NCBI RefSeq assembly: GCF_014653215.1 | Contig: NZ_BNAI01000012.1 | Span: 2,742-54,948 of the forward strand | Length of the DNA: 52,207 nucleotides | Source of the DNA: Pseudolysinimonas yzui | Lineage (GTDB): Bacteria; Actinomycetota; Actinomycetes; Actinomycetales; Microbacteriaceae | Direction: 5' to 3' | In this document: positions 33,341-42,558 of the stretch, in pieces | Layout: each line of letters starts with the position of its first letter | Position numbering within the stretch: position 1 is the stretch's first letter | Notes under the pieces: generated by a model | Databases searched by the model: none | What the model was told of the DNA's origin: nothing | Seen by the model: the letters and a program-made list of their open reading frames with translations, nothing else | Program-made: the position numbers and the translations under genes

Positions 33341-35373
33341 CCAATCCGACCGTCGCCGCTCTGCTGGCCCGTTCGAACCGGCTCGGCTCGAACCCGAAGA
33401 ACACGAACTACGCGGGCGGCAACACATCCGCGAAGGGCACCGAGACCGACCCGGCGACGGGTGAGCAGGTCGAGCTACTCTGGGTGAAGGGCTCCGGCGG
33501 AGACCTCGGCACCTTGAAGGAGTCGGGGCTCGCGGTGCTGCGCGTCGACCGGCTTCTCGCGCTGAAGGGCGTGTACCAGGGCGTCGACAGCGAGGACGAG
33601 ATGATCGCCGCGCTCGACTACACGCTGCACGGTAGGGGCGGCGCGGCCCCGTCGATCGACACGGCGATGCATGGCCTCGTCGACGCGGCCCACGTCGACC
33701 ACCTGCACCCCAGCTCCGGTATCGCGATCGCGACTGCGACCGACGGGGAGGCGCTGACGAAGGAGATTTACGGCGGCAAGGCGGTGTGGGTGCCCTGGCG
33801 TCGTCCCGGCTTCCAGCTGGGCCTGGACATCGCCGCCATCACGGAGGCGAACCCCGGTGCGATCGGTGCGATCCTCGGTGGCCACGGCATCACCGCGTGG
33901 GGCGACACGAGCGACGAGGCGGAGGCCAACTCACTGGAGATCATCGCGAAGGCCGAGAAGTACATCGCCGAGCACGGTCGGAATGACCCCTTCGGCGCCC
34001 CGCTCGCCGGCTTCGAGCCCCTTCCCGACGAGCCGCGCCGCGCCAAGGCGGCCGCGCTGGCGCCGATCATCCGCGGGCTCGCCTCGACGGACCGGCGCGT
34101 GGTCGGGCATTTCACCGACGCGGACGTCGTTCTCGACTTCCTGGCCTCCGCCGAGCTCCCTCGCCTCGCCGCCCTCGGAACCAGCTGCCCCGACCATATC
34201 CTGCGCACTAAGGTCAAGCCGATGCTGCTCGACCTCCCGGCGAACGCGTCCGTTGAGCAGTCCGTCGCACGGCTGAAGGAGCTGCACAAGGCGTACCGCG
34301 CCGACTACCAGGAGTACTACGACCGCTACGCGACCCCGGACTCCCCTGTCATGCGTGGCGCCGACCCGCTCATCGTGCTCGTCCCCGGCGTCGGGATGTT
34401 CAGCTACGGCGCCGACAAGCAGACTGCCCGGGTCGCCGGCGAGTTCTACGTGGACGCGATCAACGTCATGCGCGGCGCCGAGTCGCTCTCCACGTACGCG
34501 CCCATCTCGGATGAGGAGAAGTTCCGCATCGAGTACTGGGCGCTCGAGGAAGCCAAGCTTCAGCGGATGCCGAAACCGAAGTCGCACGCCTCCCGCGTCG
34601 CGCTCGTCACGGGCGCCGCCTCCGGGATCGGCAAGGCGATCGCCAGCCGGCTCGCGGCCGAGGGCGCATGCGTCGTGATCGCGGACCTCGACCTCGAGAA
34701 GGCGCAGGCCGCCGCGGCAGAGCTGGGCAGCACCGACGTCGCGATCGGGGTGCAGGCAAACGTCACCGACGAGGCGCAGGTGCAGGCAGCGATCGAGGTG
34801 ACCGTGCTCGCCTTCGGCGGGCTCGACCTCGTCGTGAACAACGCGGGCCTGGCCCTGTCCAAGCCTCTGCTCGACACCACCGCGGAGGACTGGGACCTGC
34901 AACACGACGTCATGGCGAAGGGGTCGTTCCTCGTTTCAAAGGCTGCGGCGCGCGTCCTCATCGACCAGCAGCTCGGCGGCGACGTGATCTACATTTCGTC
35001 GAAAAACTCGGTGTTCGCTGGCCCCAACAACATCGCCTACTCGGCGACGAAAGCGGACCAGGCCCACCAGGTGCGCCTCCTCGCGGTTGAGCTCGGGAAG
35101 CACGGCGTGAAGGTCAACGGCATCAACCCGGATGGCGTCGTGCGCGGCTCCGGGATATTTGCCGCTGGCTGGGGCGCTAACCGTGCCAACACCTACGGGA
35201 TCAAGGAGGAGGAACTCAGCATGTTCTACGCGCAACGCACCATCCTCAAACGCGAGGTGCTCCCAGAGAACGTCGCCAACGCCGTATACGTGCTCACCGG
35301 ACCCGAGCTGTCGCACACTACCGGACTCCACATCCCCGTGGATGCCGGGGTGGCGGCGGCGTTCCTGCGTTGA
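33337..35373 (+). CDS. rhaEW: bifunctional rhamnulose-1-phosphate aldolase / lactaldehyde dehydrogenase (678 aa)
   Basis: This cleaves L-rhamnulose 1-phosphate to DHAP and L-lactaldehyde, and probably oxidises lactaldehyde to lactate. Residues 1 to about 410 form a class II aldolase with metal-binding [10 protein letters not shown] (His119, His122, His124), [13 protein letters not shown] near 24 and GHGITAWGD. Residues 415-678 form an SDR with TGAASGIG at 425-432, NNAG, and AYSATK. This fusion is the Gram-positive type known as RhaEW in Bacillus. The ATG at 33337 overlaps the ThuA stop. It ends the high-GC operon; a small hairpin follows near 35,398-35,412. Confidence 0.93.
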   Translation: MTNPTVAALLARSNRLGSNPKNTNYAGGNTSAKGTETDPATGEQVELLWVKGSGGDLGTLKESGLAVLRVDRLLALKGVYQGVDSEDEMIAALDYTLHGRGGAAPSIDTAMHGLVDAAHVDHLHPSSGIAIATATDGEALTKEIYGGKAVWVPWRRPGFQLGLDIAAITEANPGAIGAILGGHGITAWGDTSDEAEANSLEIIAKAEKYIAEHGRNDPFGAPLAGFEPLPDEPRRAKAAALAPIIRGLASTDRRVVGHFTDADVVLDFLASAELPRLAALGTSCPDHILRTKVKPMLLDLPANASVEQSVARLKELHKAYRADYQEYYDRYATPDSPVMRGADPLIVLVPGVGMFSYGADKQTARVAGEFYVDAINVMRGAESLSTYAPISDEEKFRIEYWALEEAKLQRMPKPKSHASRVALVTGAASGIGKAIASRLAAEGACVVIADLDLEKAQAAAAELGSTDVAIGVQANVTDEAQVQAAIEVTVLAFGGLDLVVNNAGLALSKPLLDTTAEDWDLQHDVMAKGSFLVSKAAARVLIDQQLGGDVIYISSKNSVFAGPNNIAYSATKADQAHQVRLLAVELGKHGVKVNGINPDGVVRGSGIFAAGWGANRANTYGIKEEELSMFYAQRTILKREVLPENVANAVYVLTGPELSHTTGLHIPVDAGVAAAFLR

Positions 35374-35443
35374 GTTGGGCCACAGAGATACCGTCAAGGT
35401 TGGCCAGCAACCAGTTCTACCCAGAAGGACAGATGGAGCAGTG

Positions 35444-36007
35444 ATGAAAGCGACGCACGAAAAGCAGGTGGTGGTCGGAGCCGACTTCGCGGGGTTTCCG
35501 CTCAAAGAAGCGGTCAAACACCACCTCGAGAAGCGTGGGTGGACGGTAACCGATCTCACCCCCGCCAACGACAACCTTCCGATGTATCACCGCGTGGGGT
35601 TCTTGGTTGGCTCACAGATCTCGGAACGGCTCTTTGAGAAGGCACTCATCTTCTGCGGATCTGGAATGGGAATTCACATCGCGGCGAGCAAGTGCCCGCA
35701 TGTCCATGCGGCAGTGTGTGAAAGCGTGTCCGCAGCCCGACGCGCTGCCACCGCCAACAACGCGAACGTGCTGGCAATGGGCGCGTTCTTCACCGCCCCC
35801 CGCTTGGCGATGGCCATGGCTGATGCCTTTCTCGAGAATTCGCTCGGCGATGGCTACGAGGCGTGGGATGGGTTCTACGAGTACCACAAGATTGGCTATG
35901 ACGAGTGTGAAGCATTCGACTATGAGAGCTACCGCGAGAACGGCTTCGCGCTGTTAGAGCCACGAGAAGCGCCCCTCGGCAAGGAACCTGAGGGGCTGGC
36001 GTTCTGA
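35444..36007 (+). CDS. RpiB/LacAB-family sugar-phosphate isomerase (187 aa)
   Basis: This is an aldose-ketose isomerase of the ribose-5-phosphate isomerase B fold. VVVGADFAGFPLKEA replaces the usual DHAG by DFAG. CGSGMGIHIAASK carries the catalytic Cys71, and NNANVLAMG is conserved. The roughly 40 residues after the core, rich in Tyr and Glu, are longer than in plain RpiB. The ATG at 35444 follows GGAGCA closely. The TGA overlaps a CTG that may start the next gene. Substrate unknown; the DFAG change argues against ordinary ribose 5-phosphate. Confidence 0.85.
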   Translation: MKATHEKQVVVGADFAGFPLKEAVKHHLEKRGWTVTDLTPANDNLPMYHRVGFLVGSQISERLFEKALIFCGSGMGIHIAASKCPHVHAAVCESVSAARRAATANNANVLAMGAFFTAPRLAMAMADAFLENSLGDGYEAWDGFYEYHKIGYDECEAFDYESYRENGFALLEPREAPLGKEPEGLAF

Positions 36008-36771
36008 CGACGATCAAGGCCAGTTCTGGTTCTGAGATTCCAAACGAGGGGGAGCGGCCGATCCATGATCTGGGATCGGAGCCCAAACTCGCCCTGATCG
36101 TCCGTGGCGGGTGGGAGGGGCATCAGCCCATCGAAGCCACAAACCGCTTCGTGCCATTCCTTGAGCGCAGTGGTTACGAGGTTCGAATCGAGGAGTCCAC
36201 TCGGGTTTACTCCGATGCCGCCTTCCTCGGGGAAGTGGATCTCATCGTCCAGGCGAACACCATGAACACGATCCTCGCCGGCGAAATGGCCGGACTGGTC
36301 GCCGCGGTCGTGGCCGGCGCGGGGCTAGCAGGCTGGCACGGTGGGATCGCTGACTCGTATCGCAATAGCGCCGACTATCTGCATTTGATCGGGGGCCAGT
36401 TTGCTCATCACCCAGCAATCGATCCCGCGTTGCGGACCGGTGAGCAGTCCGACCACTACCTGGATTACGACGTGAACATTGTCTCCGAGCGAAGAGATCA
36501 CCCCATCGTTCGCGGACTTCACGATTTTCGCCTGACCACCGAGCAGTACTGGGTTCTGAGTGACAGCTACAACGATGTTCTCGCAACAACAACTGTCGCG
36601 AGTCGGCCATTCGACGCGTGGCGCACAGAAGTGCGCTGCCCGGCCGTCTGGACGAGGCAGTGGGGAAAGGGCCGCATCTTCGTGTGCACTGCGGGGCATC
36701 GGGTGGAGGTTCTGGATGACCCCAACGTCCGAACGATCATCGAGCGAGGGATGCTGTGGGCGAGCCGCTAG
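36004..36771 (+). CDS. ThuA-like protein with no canonical start codon (about 255 aa)
   Basis: Homology to ThuA proteins begins at KLALIVRGGWEGHQPIEAT (36,091) and runs to the TAG at 36,771, with GLAGWHGGIADSYR and an ending TAGHRVEVLDDPNV. The frame is open from 35,992, but there is no ATG, GTG or TTG before a GTG at 36,151, which would remove the conserved first strand. The best start is CTG at 36,004. It overlaps the previous stop as CTGA and follows AGGGG by 8 nt. Either CTG initiation or loss of the start is possible. It precedes a Gfo/Idh gene, as in other ThuA-type operons. Confidence 0.7.
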   Translation: MTTIKASSGSEIPNEGERPIHDLGSEPKLALIVRGGWEGHQPIEATNRFVPFLERSGYEVRIEESTRVYSDAAFLGEVDLIVQANTMNTILAGEMAGLVAAVVAGAGLAGWHGGIADSYRNSADYLHLIGGQFAHHPAIDPALRTGEQSDHYLDYDVNIVSERRDHPIVRGLHDFRLTTEQYWVLSDSYNDVLATTTVASRPFDAWRTEVRCPAVWTRQWGKGRIFVCTAGHRVEVLDDPNVRTIIERGMLWASR

Positions 36772-37868
36772 GCGTGGGGATGATCGGCGCGGGGGCGATC
36801 TCCGCACAGTACCTGAAGACGCTCGACTCGCTCTCCGGTCTTCGTCTGGTGGCGGTGGCCGATCTCGACCGGGCGCGCGCCGAGCAGGCTGCAGACGACC
36901 GACAGGGGGTCCGCGCCGTTACCGTGCCGGAGTTGCTCGCCGACGACGCCGTTGACGTGGTACTCAACCTCACACTCCCTGCGGCTCACGCTAACGTTGC
37001 GCTGGCCGCTATCGAGGCGGGGAAGGCGGTCTACGGGGAGAAACCACTGGCGACAACTACGGTCGACGGCCAGCGGATTCTCGACGCAGCGGGGATGGCG
37101 GGCGTGCGAATCGGATGTGCGCCCGACACGGTTCTCGGCACCGGCCTACAAACCGCACGCCAGGCCCTCGACGCGGGACACGTCGGCAGGCCGATCTCCG
37201 CGACCGCGACCATGGTCACGCCTGGCCACGAACTCTGGCATCCCAATCCCGATTTCTACTATCGGCGTGGCGGTGGTCCCCTCTTCGACATGGGGCCGTA
37301 CTACGTGACGGCGCTCGTCAGTCTGCTCGGGACCGTGACCTCGGTCTTGGGAGTCGGGACGCGAATGCGAGGCGATCGCCATATTTTCAGCGGCCCCCGC
37401 CGCGGAGAGGTGATCCCAGTGGACGTGGACACTCATGTTTCAGGCATCCTCCACCATCGCGGTGGCGCGGTCACCACCATGGTGATGAGTTTTGATGCCG
37501 TCCGCACCCGAGCACCGCACATTGAGGTGCACGGCGAACTCGGCTCCATGGTCGTGCCTGACCCGAACCGCTTCGACGGGCCTGTCGAGATCTTCACTCT
37601 TGGCGACGACGATTGGACAACTCACGAACCGTCCGCCGGATACATCGACGGCCAGCGGGGGATCGGTCTCCTGGACTTCGCCGAGACTCCGACCGGCGTC
37701 GAGCCGCGGACGGGGGGTCGACTTGCCCTTCACGTGCTCGAGGTGATGGAAGGACTGCTCGCATCGGCTACGGCAGGCCGCGTGGTGCAGATTGCGACCA
37801 GTGTGGAGCGGCCGGCGCCCGTACCGCTGACGCGACTCGACAGTCGCCCCGGTCTCCGCGCCGTGTGA
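36756..37868 (+). CDS. Gfo/Idh/MocA-family oxidoreductase (370 aa)
   Basis: This is an NAD(P)-dependent dehydrogenase of sugars or glycosides. MIGAGAISAQYLK holds the cofactor motif near residue 9, GEKPLATT carries the family lysine near 93, and GGGPLFDMGPYYV contains the conserved Asp and Tyr positions. The GTG at 36756 overlaps the ThuA end by 16 nt and follows GAGGG. Pairing of ThuA and Gfo/Idh recalls keto-glycoside metabolism, where one protein oxidises C3 of a glycoside. Substrate not determined. Confidence 0.88.
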   Translation: MGEPLGVGMIGAGAISAQYLKTLDSLSGLRLVAVADLDRARAEQAADDRQGVRAVTVPELLADDAVDVVLNLTLPAAHANVALAAIEAGKAVYGEKPLATTTVDGQRILDAAGMAGVRIGCAPDTVLGTGLQTARQALDAGHVGRPISATATMVTPGHELWHPNPDFYYRRGGGPLFDMGPYYVTALVSLLGTVTSVLGVGTRMRGDRHIFSGPRRGEVIPVDVDTHVSGILHHRGGAVTTMVMSFDAVRTRAPHIEVHGELGSMVVPDPNRFDGPVEIFTLGDDDWTTHEPSAGYIDGQRGIGLLDFAETPTGVEPRTGGRLALHVLEVMEGLLASATAGRVVQIATSVERPAPVPLTRLDSRPGLRAV

Positions 37869-37919
37869 CGTCAGGAGCCACTAAGCAATGGCACACCAGC
37901 GAAAGCGAAAACTGACCTC

Positions 37920-38843
37920 ATGAACTTGGTGACGACGCTGGGTGGACTTGCTATGGACGACCTCGGACAGGTGTTGCCCCATGAACACGTCGTCGCAGAT
38001 TTCCGGGCTTTGAGGGAGCGGGAGCCGAGGTCGGCTCATCCTGTGAGGGCCATCAGCTCGCTCATCGAACCGGAGGTCCTTCAAGCTCTTTCGCGCGGTG
38101 TCACCGCGATCGTCGACGCAACGCCAGTTGGAATCGGTCGGCGGCCCGACGCAGTCGAGGCGATCTCGACCGCAACCGGCATGCCGTTCTGCATGGCAAC
38201 TGGCGTATACCGCGAACCTTGGATCCCGGGATGGATACGGGACTTGAGTTACACGGAATTGGTCGACTGGCTGATGACCGAGCTTACGGACCGAGTCGTA
38301 GGAGGCAGCGTCCCGGCAGGCTGGATCAAGCTGAGCGCCAGTGATGACGGAATGGCTCCCGAGGAGCGACGCATCCTTCGAGCTGCCGCAAGGGCTGGCC
38401 AGCTTGCGGGGGCAGCGATCGGAAGCCATTCGACAGGTGCGGACTTGGTGGAGGCTCAACTTGATCTACTTGAGAGCGAAGGGTTTCCCGCGGATCGATT
38501 CATCTGGATTCATGCTCAGTTGGAGCCAGATCGCAATCGTCACCGGGCTCTTGCCCAGCGAGGGTGCTGGATCGAGTACGACGGGGTCGGGGTATGGCCA
38601 CGCCTGGAGGAGTACGTCAGTCTCATCAGCGATCTAGCTGACGACGGGTTTGCGGATCGCATTCTCGTGTCGCAAGACGCTGGTTGGTACAACCCAGGAG
38701 ATCCCGGCGGGGGTCTAGTCAATGGGCCGTACACGCGAGTTCACGATCAGCTGATTCCGCTCATGCGGCGCAGCGGGTTCGACGACGACCTTGTACACCA
38801 AATCTGGACCAAGAACCCCTTCCTTGCGTTTGCGCGGCAGTAG
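37920..38843 (+). CDS. phosphotriesterase-family hydrolase, probable lactonase (307 aa)
   Basis: This is an amidohydrolase-fold metal enzyme. All metal ligands of the phosphotriesterase family are in place: His21 and His23 (LPHEHV), Lys137 (GWIKLS), His170 (IGSHST), His198 (WIHAQL) and Asp253 (SQDAGWYNP). Family members often hydrolyse lactones or phosphoesters. Following a Gfo/Idh dehydrogenase, ring opening of an oxidised sugar (lactone) is an attractive role, but this is inference. The ATG at 37920 has only a weak ribosome site. Confidence 0.88.
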   Translation: MNLVTTLGGLAMDDLGQVLPHEHVVADFRALREREPRSAHPVRAISSLIEPEVLQALSRGVTAIVDATPVGIGRRPDAVEAISTATGMPFCMATGVYREPWIPGWIRDLSYTELVDWLMTELTDRVVGGSVPAGWIKLSASDDGMAPEERRILRAAARAGQLAGAAIGSHSTGADLVEAQLDLLESEGFPADRFIWIHAQLEPDRNRHRALAQRGCWIEYDGVGVWPRLEEYVSLISDLADDGFADRILVSQDAGWYNPGDPGGGLVNGPYTRVHDQLIPLMRRSGFDDDLVHQIWTKNPFLAFARQ

Positions 38844-38871
38844 CTCTCGCTTCCCAAGAGTGTGAAACGTG

Positions 38872-38893
38872 GTTATGCTTATCACGAAATAAC
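38872..38893. promoter_or_regulatory. candidate promoter/operator of the DhaKL operon
   Basis: GTTAT and ATAAC flank a 12-nt spacer. The same stretch contains TATGCT (38,874-38,879), 17 nt after TTCCCA, a possible -10/-35 pair. The segment TATGCTTATCAC resembles TATGCTTATTCAC at 8,225. It lies about 105 nt before the GTG of the TIM-barrel gene, the first AT-rich spot after the phosphotriesterase gene. Confidence 0.4.
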
Positions 38894-38996
38894 AGTCCCA
38901 AGTCTGCGCGGGGCGGGTTGGCCGGGCGCGCTTGCGTATCGCTCGGGAATGCCCTGCCCGCCCGTTCGCAATCAACCCCAAGAAGGCGGATCGCAC

Positions 38997-39950
38997 GTGA
39001 CACCTCACACCGCTCAGAACTGGCCGATCGCGGCAGCGATGCTGCCTTTTCCATCCAGCCAGGACGCTTCCGGTGAGACGTGGACACAACAGCTCGCTCA
39101 GGTTGCCTACGAGGGGTTCACAGAGGTCGATCTCACAGATTCGTGGGTTCAAGTCGGGGATCTCGATTCGCACCGGCTCAGCAGTATGGATGAATGCCTC
39201 GCATCCGTGGGATTGCGACCGATTGCCATCTCAGTGATCAGGCGCAGCGTCATCCACCCGGTTGAGGGGGTCGAGAACCTTCGCTATAGCCATCGCACGA
39301 TTGATGCGGCAGCTGCACTGGGAATCCGCGTGATGAGCATCGGACTTCACCGTGCACTCACACCCGCCCAGCGTGATGCCCACTGGTTCTGGACGGAACC
39401 CGGACCCTCAGACGACACGTCACCTGAGACTTGGCGACTCGCCGCGATGCGAATCCGTGAGTTGGGTCGGCACGCAGAGGAGTTGGGAATTCAGCTGTCC
39501 TTGGAAATGTACGAAGATACCCTGATTGGCACGGTGGACGGCGCACTGCGGCTGGTCGATGACGTTGATCTACCGAACGTTGGCATCAATCCGGACTTAG
39601 CCAACCTCTATCGGTTGCATCGAGATGTCGAGGACTTCCTCGAATCGTCCGCTCGGTGTGCGCCCCGAGCAAATTATTGGCACGTCAAGAGCTATTTCCG
39701 CGACGTGGACCGGACGCGTGACCTCATCACGACAGTTCCTGCGCCGATGGAGTACGGCTCCATGAACTATCGCGCGGCAATAGCCTCGGCAATAAGCGGC
39801 GGGTTCTCGGGCCCGTTCTGCGTCGAGCACTACGGGGGCGATGGACTCTCTGTCGCCGCGCGCAATCGCGAGTACCTGCAGCGGATGATTGCTGTCGCCA
39901 TGGGCGAGGCGTACCGGCGTGTGAACGAGAGGGTGGCGAAAGGATCATGA
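38997..39950 (+). CDS. TIM-barrel sugar isomerase/epimerase (317 aa)
   Basis: This is a xylose-isomerase-like barrel that isomerises or epimerises a sugar, keto acid or their phosphates with a divalent metal. The four expected metal ligands are visible: Glu170 (LSLEMYED), Asp200 (GINPDLANLY), His229 (YWHVKSYF) and Glu277 (FCVEHYGG). The GTG at 38997 is preceded by AGAAGGCGGA; longer upstream frames start in promoter-like sequence and are unlikely. It starts a tightly coupled chain (ATGA overlaps) with a dehydrogenase, a DhaKL kinase and an RpiB isomerase. Confidence 0.85.
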   Translation: MTPHTAQNWPIAAAMLPFPSSQDASGETWTQQLAQVAYEGFTEVDLTDSWVQVGDLDSHRLSSMDECLASVGLRPIAISVIRRSVIHPVEGVENLRYSHRTIDAAAALGIRVMSIGLHRALTPAQRDAHWFWTEPGPSDDTSPETWRLAAMRIRELGRHAEELGIQLSLEMYEDTLIGTVDGALRLVDDVDLPNVGINPDLANLYRLHRDVEDFLESSARCAPRANYWHVKSYFRDVDRTRDLITTVPAPMEYGSMNYRAAIASAISGGFSGPFCVEHYGGDGLSVAARNREYLQRMIAVAMGEAYRRVNERVAKGS

Positions 39951-40855
39951 GGGTTGCTGTCATCGGGCTTGGAGCTATGGGTCTACCCATGGCTCAACGA
40001 TTGGCTGAAGAGTTCTCAGTCTCAGCTCACGACGTCAATCCGGACGCGATGGGTAGAGCTACTGAGAGCGGCATCGACACGGCAGCGACCGCGGCAGTTG
40101 CCGCCGCGCGAGCGGAAATAGCGGTACTGATCGTTCGTGACGCGGCTCAACTCGACATGGCTCTGTTCGGTTCAGCCGGGGCTGCGGAGACACTCCCGCG
40201 CGGTTCCGTGGTTGTGATCACCTCCACGGTTGGGGAGGGCCCCCTGTTGGATGCCCAGGCTCGCTTGCAACTACAAGGAGTGCACTGTGTTGATGCCGCC
40301 CTGTCGGGGGGGCCGATACGCGCGCGCAGTGGCGACCTGCTTGTCATGGTCGGTGGTCCGATTGAGGCGCGCAACAGGGCGCAGCCGGTCCTTGACGCGT
40401 TAGCAAGCACTCTCTGCATTGTCGGCGAAGCGGTTGGGCAAGGCCAACAACTGAAGACCGTCAATCAACTCCTCTGTGGAATACACACGGCCGCGGCCGC
40501 AGAGGCCCTTGCTCTAGCACACTCGATGGGCTTGGACCTCGATCTCGTGCTCGAGACCCTGAGTGCGGGCGCCGCTGCGTCATTCATGTTCGCCGACCGC
40601 GGCCCGCGCATCGCCGAGCAGTTGCGAGGCCAGAGCCCCGGTCTTCGGTCCAGGCTCGATGTAATCAGCAAAGACATGGGAATCGTGGGTGCAACCGCGA
40701 GAAGGTCAAAGGTCTTCACCCCGGTAGCGGCCGCTGCTGAGCAACTGTATCGAGCGGGGGAGGTCGCTGGCCGTGGAGCTGAGGATGACTCGGTGATCGT
40801 GAAGCTGCTTGCTGACCAAAGTGGGAGAGGCGTTGGAAGGGTGGGAGGAAAATGA
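39947..40855 (+). CDS. 6-phosphogluconate/hydroxyisobutyrate-dehydrogenase-type protein, LtnD-like (302 aa)
   Basis: This is an NAD(P)-dependent beta-hydroxyacid dehydrogenase. VIGLGAMGLPMAQ is at 5-17, DAALSGGPIRA near 116, and the catalytic lysine is in LKTVNQLL (Lys170, Asn173). This family includes L-threonate dehydrogenase (LtnD) and tartronate semialdehyde reductase. The ATG at 39947 overlaps the previous stop, and its own stop overlaps the kinase ATG. With a TIM-barrel isomerase upstream and a kinase downstream it resembles sugar-acid (tetronate) pathways; the exact acid is unknown. Confidence 0.88.
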   Translation: MRVAVIGLGAMGLPMAQRLAEEFSVSAHDVNPDAMGRATESGIDTAATAAVAAARAEIAVLIVRDAAQLDMALFGSAGAAETLPRGSVVVITSTVGEGPLLDAQARLQLQGVHCVDAALSGGPIRARSGDLLVMVGGPIEARNRAQPVLDALASTLCIVGEAVGQGQQLKTVNQLLCGIHTAAAAEALALAHSMGLDLDLVLETLSAGAAASFMFADRGPRIAEQLRGQSPGLRSRLDVISKDMGIVGATARRSKVFTPVAAAAEQLYRAGEVAGRGAEDDSVIVKLLADQSGRGVGRVGGK

Positions 40856-42558
40856 CTGTCATCTACGACGATGCTGCTGACTTCGCGGATGATCAACTGG
40901 AGGGTTTCTGCTCTCTCTACAGCGACCGACTCAGCAGAGTACCCGGCGGCGTCGTGGCACACAGATCTGAGACCCCTCAAGTAGCTGTTGTGGTCGGCGG
41001 CGGCTCGGGTCATTACCCGGCGTTCGCGGGTCTGGTGGGTCCGGGCTTCGCCTCTGGCGCGGTTGTCGGAAACATCTTCACTTCACCGTCTGCTGCCGAT
41101 GTGTACTCCGTCGCGAAAGCTGCTGAGCAAGGCAGAGGTGTCGTCCTTTCCTTTGGCAACTACGCGGGGGACGTCCTGAATTTTGGCATCGCTGCCCAGC
41201 GCCTTCGGAGTGAAGGCATCGACACGCGCATTGTCGTCGTCACAGATGATGTCGCGTCCGCCGGGGCGGTGGAGGATCGACGCGGTATTGCCGGTGACTT
41301 CGCTGTGTTCAAGGTACTCACCGCGGCCGCCGCCGAAGGACTTGACATCGACCATGTCGAACGAATGGGCCGGCAAGCGAACGCGGCAACGTACTCTCAC
41401 GGCGTCGCGTTCTCAGGATGCACGCTGCCTGGGGCACCTAGTCCCTTGTTTGTCGTACCTTCAGGGCAGATGAGCGTCGGATTAGGGATTCATGGCGAAC
41501 CCGGGCTGCGTGATGTTGACCGTCTGCCTGCTTCCGCGCTGGCCGCGGTGCTAGTCGATGCAGTCCTGGCCGAAGCGCCGCACCATGCTTCTCGGCGCGT
41601 AGCTGTCATCCTCAACGGCCTCGGCACGACCAAGCATGAGGAACTCTTCTTGCTCTACCGACACGTCGCGCGGTACCTGGCTGATCGCGGGTTGGAGGTC
41701 GTGGCACCTGAGGTCGGAGAGTTGGTGACTAGCTTGGACATGGGCGGGTGCTCGCTCACCGTCATGTGGCTAGATGATGAGCTTGAAAGGCTGTGGTGCG
41801 CTGATGCATATGCACCCGGTTATCGCAAACTGCGCGCGCCTATCGAGGGGTTGCAAGAGTCACTTGCACGCGTGTCACAGGATCCCCTCACAGTCGTAGA
41901 ACCGGCAAGTACTGCTTCGCTCGCTGCCTCGGGTGTTGTGCGCCGCGGAGCGTCTGCAGTTCTTGACACTCTGCGAGGTCATGAAGATGAGTTAGGCCGA
42001 CTCGATGCAGTGGCAGGTGACGGTGACCACGGACGCGGGATGGTTCGCGGGGCCTCGGCCGCGGTAGAGGCGCTTAACCTCCTTCCGAGTTCCACCGGCG
42101 TCGCTCTCTTGCTTCGAACGGCCGGTCGTGCCTGGGCGACGCGTGCTGGTGGTACATCTGGCGTCCTTTGGGGGGCTGGCCTGGAAGCTGCGGCTGACGC
42201 TCTGGGCGACAGTCGAGATCGATACGACGATCAGTCCGTCCAAGAAGCGGTCTCCGCTTTCGCAGATGCCGTGGTTCAGCTCGGTGGAGCCGGGGTAGGC
42301 GACAAGACCTTCGTCGACGCGATCGTTCCCTTCTGTGAGGCACTCGCGCGAACCTCCGCGGATGGTGCCGCAGCAACGTGGCGAGATGCGAGCGATGCCG
42401 CAACCCAAGCGGCACAGTCGACCGCTCCTCTCCGAGCGCGCCGGGGAAGGGCACGAACTCTCGCAGAGCGCAGTGTTGGGACAGCAGATCCGGGAGCAGT
42501 TTCGTTCGCGCTCGCCGTATCCGCGCTGGCCGATGTGGAGATAGGAGCCGAAAGTTGA
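40852..42558 (+). CDS. DhaK-DhaL fusion kinase for a short ketose (568 aa)
   Basis: This is an ATP-dependent kinase of the dihydroxyacetone kinase family. The DhaK domain (about 1-335) has GGGSGHYP at 49-56 and GIHGEPG with the substrate-binding His214. The DhaL domain (about 355-568) has the Mg-ATP motif GDGDHGRGM at 389-397 and a Gly-rich AGGTSGVLWG loop. Fused DhaK-DhaL kinases phosphorylate dihydroxyacetone or erythruloses. Adjacent RpiB-type isomerases are known partners in the threitol/erythritol routes of mycobacteria. The ATG overlaps the previous stop and its TGA overlaps the next TTG, giving tight coupling. Confidence 0.9.
   Translation: MTVIYDDAADFADDQLEGFCSLYSDRLSRVPGGVVAHRSETPQVAVVVGGGSGHYPAFAGLVGPGFASGAVVGNIFTSPSAADVYSVAKAAEQGRGVVLSFGNYAGDVLNFGIAAQRLRSEGIDTRIVVVTDDVASAGAVEDRRGIAGDFAVFKVLTAAAAEGLDIDHVERMGRQANAATYSHGVAFSGCTLPGAPSPLFVVPSGQMSVGLGIHGEPGLRDVDRLPASALAAVLVDAVLAEAPHHASRRVAVILNGLGTTKHEELFLLYRHVARYLADRGLEVVAPEVGELVTSLDMGGCSLTVMWLDDELERLWCADAYAPGYRKLRAPIEGLQESLARVSQDPLTVVEPASTASLAASGVVRRGASAVLDTLRGHEDELGRLDAVAGDGDHGRGMVRGASAAVEALNLLPSSTGVALLLRTAGRAWATRAGGTSGVLWGAGLEAAADALGDSRDRYDDQSVQEAVSAFADAVVQLGGAGVGDKTFVDAIVPFCEALARTSADGAAATWRDASDAATQAAQSTAPLRARRGRARTLAERSVGTADPGAVSFALAVSALADVEIGAES

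Noticed and set aside
38862-38996. Extended N-terminus for the TIM-barrel gene
   Set aside because: The extra 45 residues match nothing and are encoded by the promoter-like AT-richer stretch; the GTG at 38,997 has a ribosome site.
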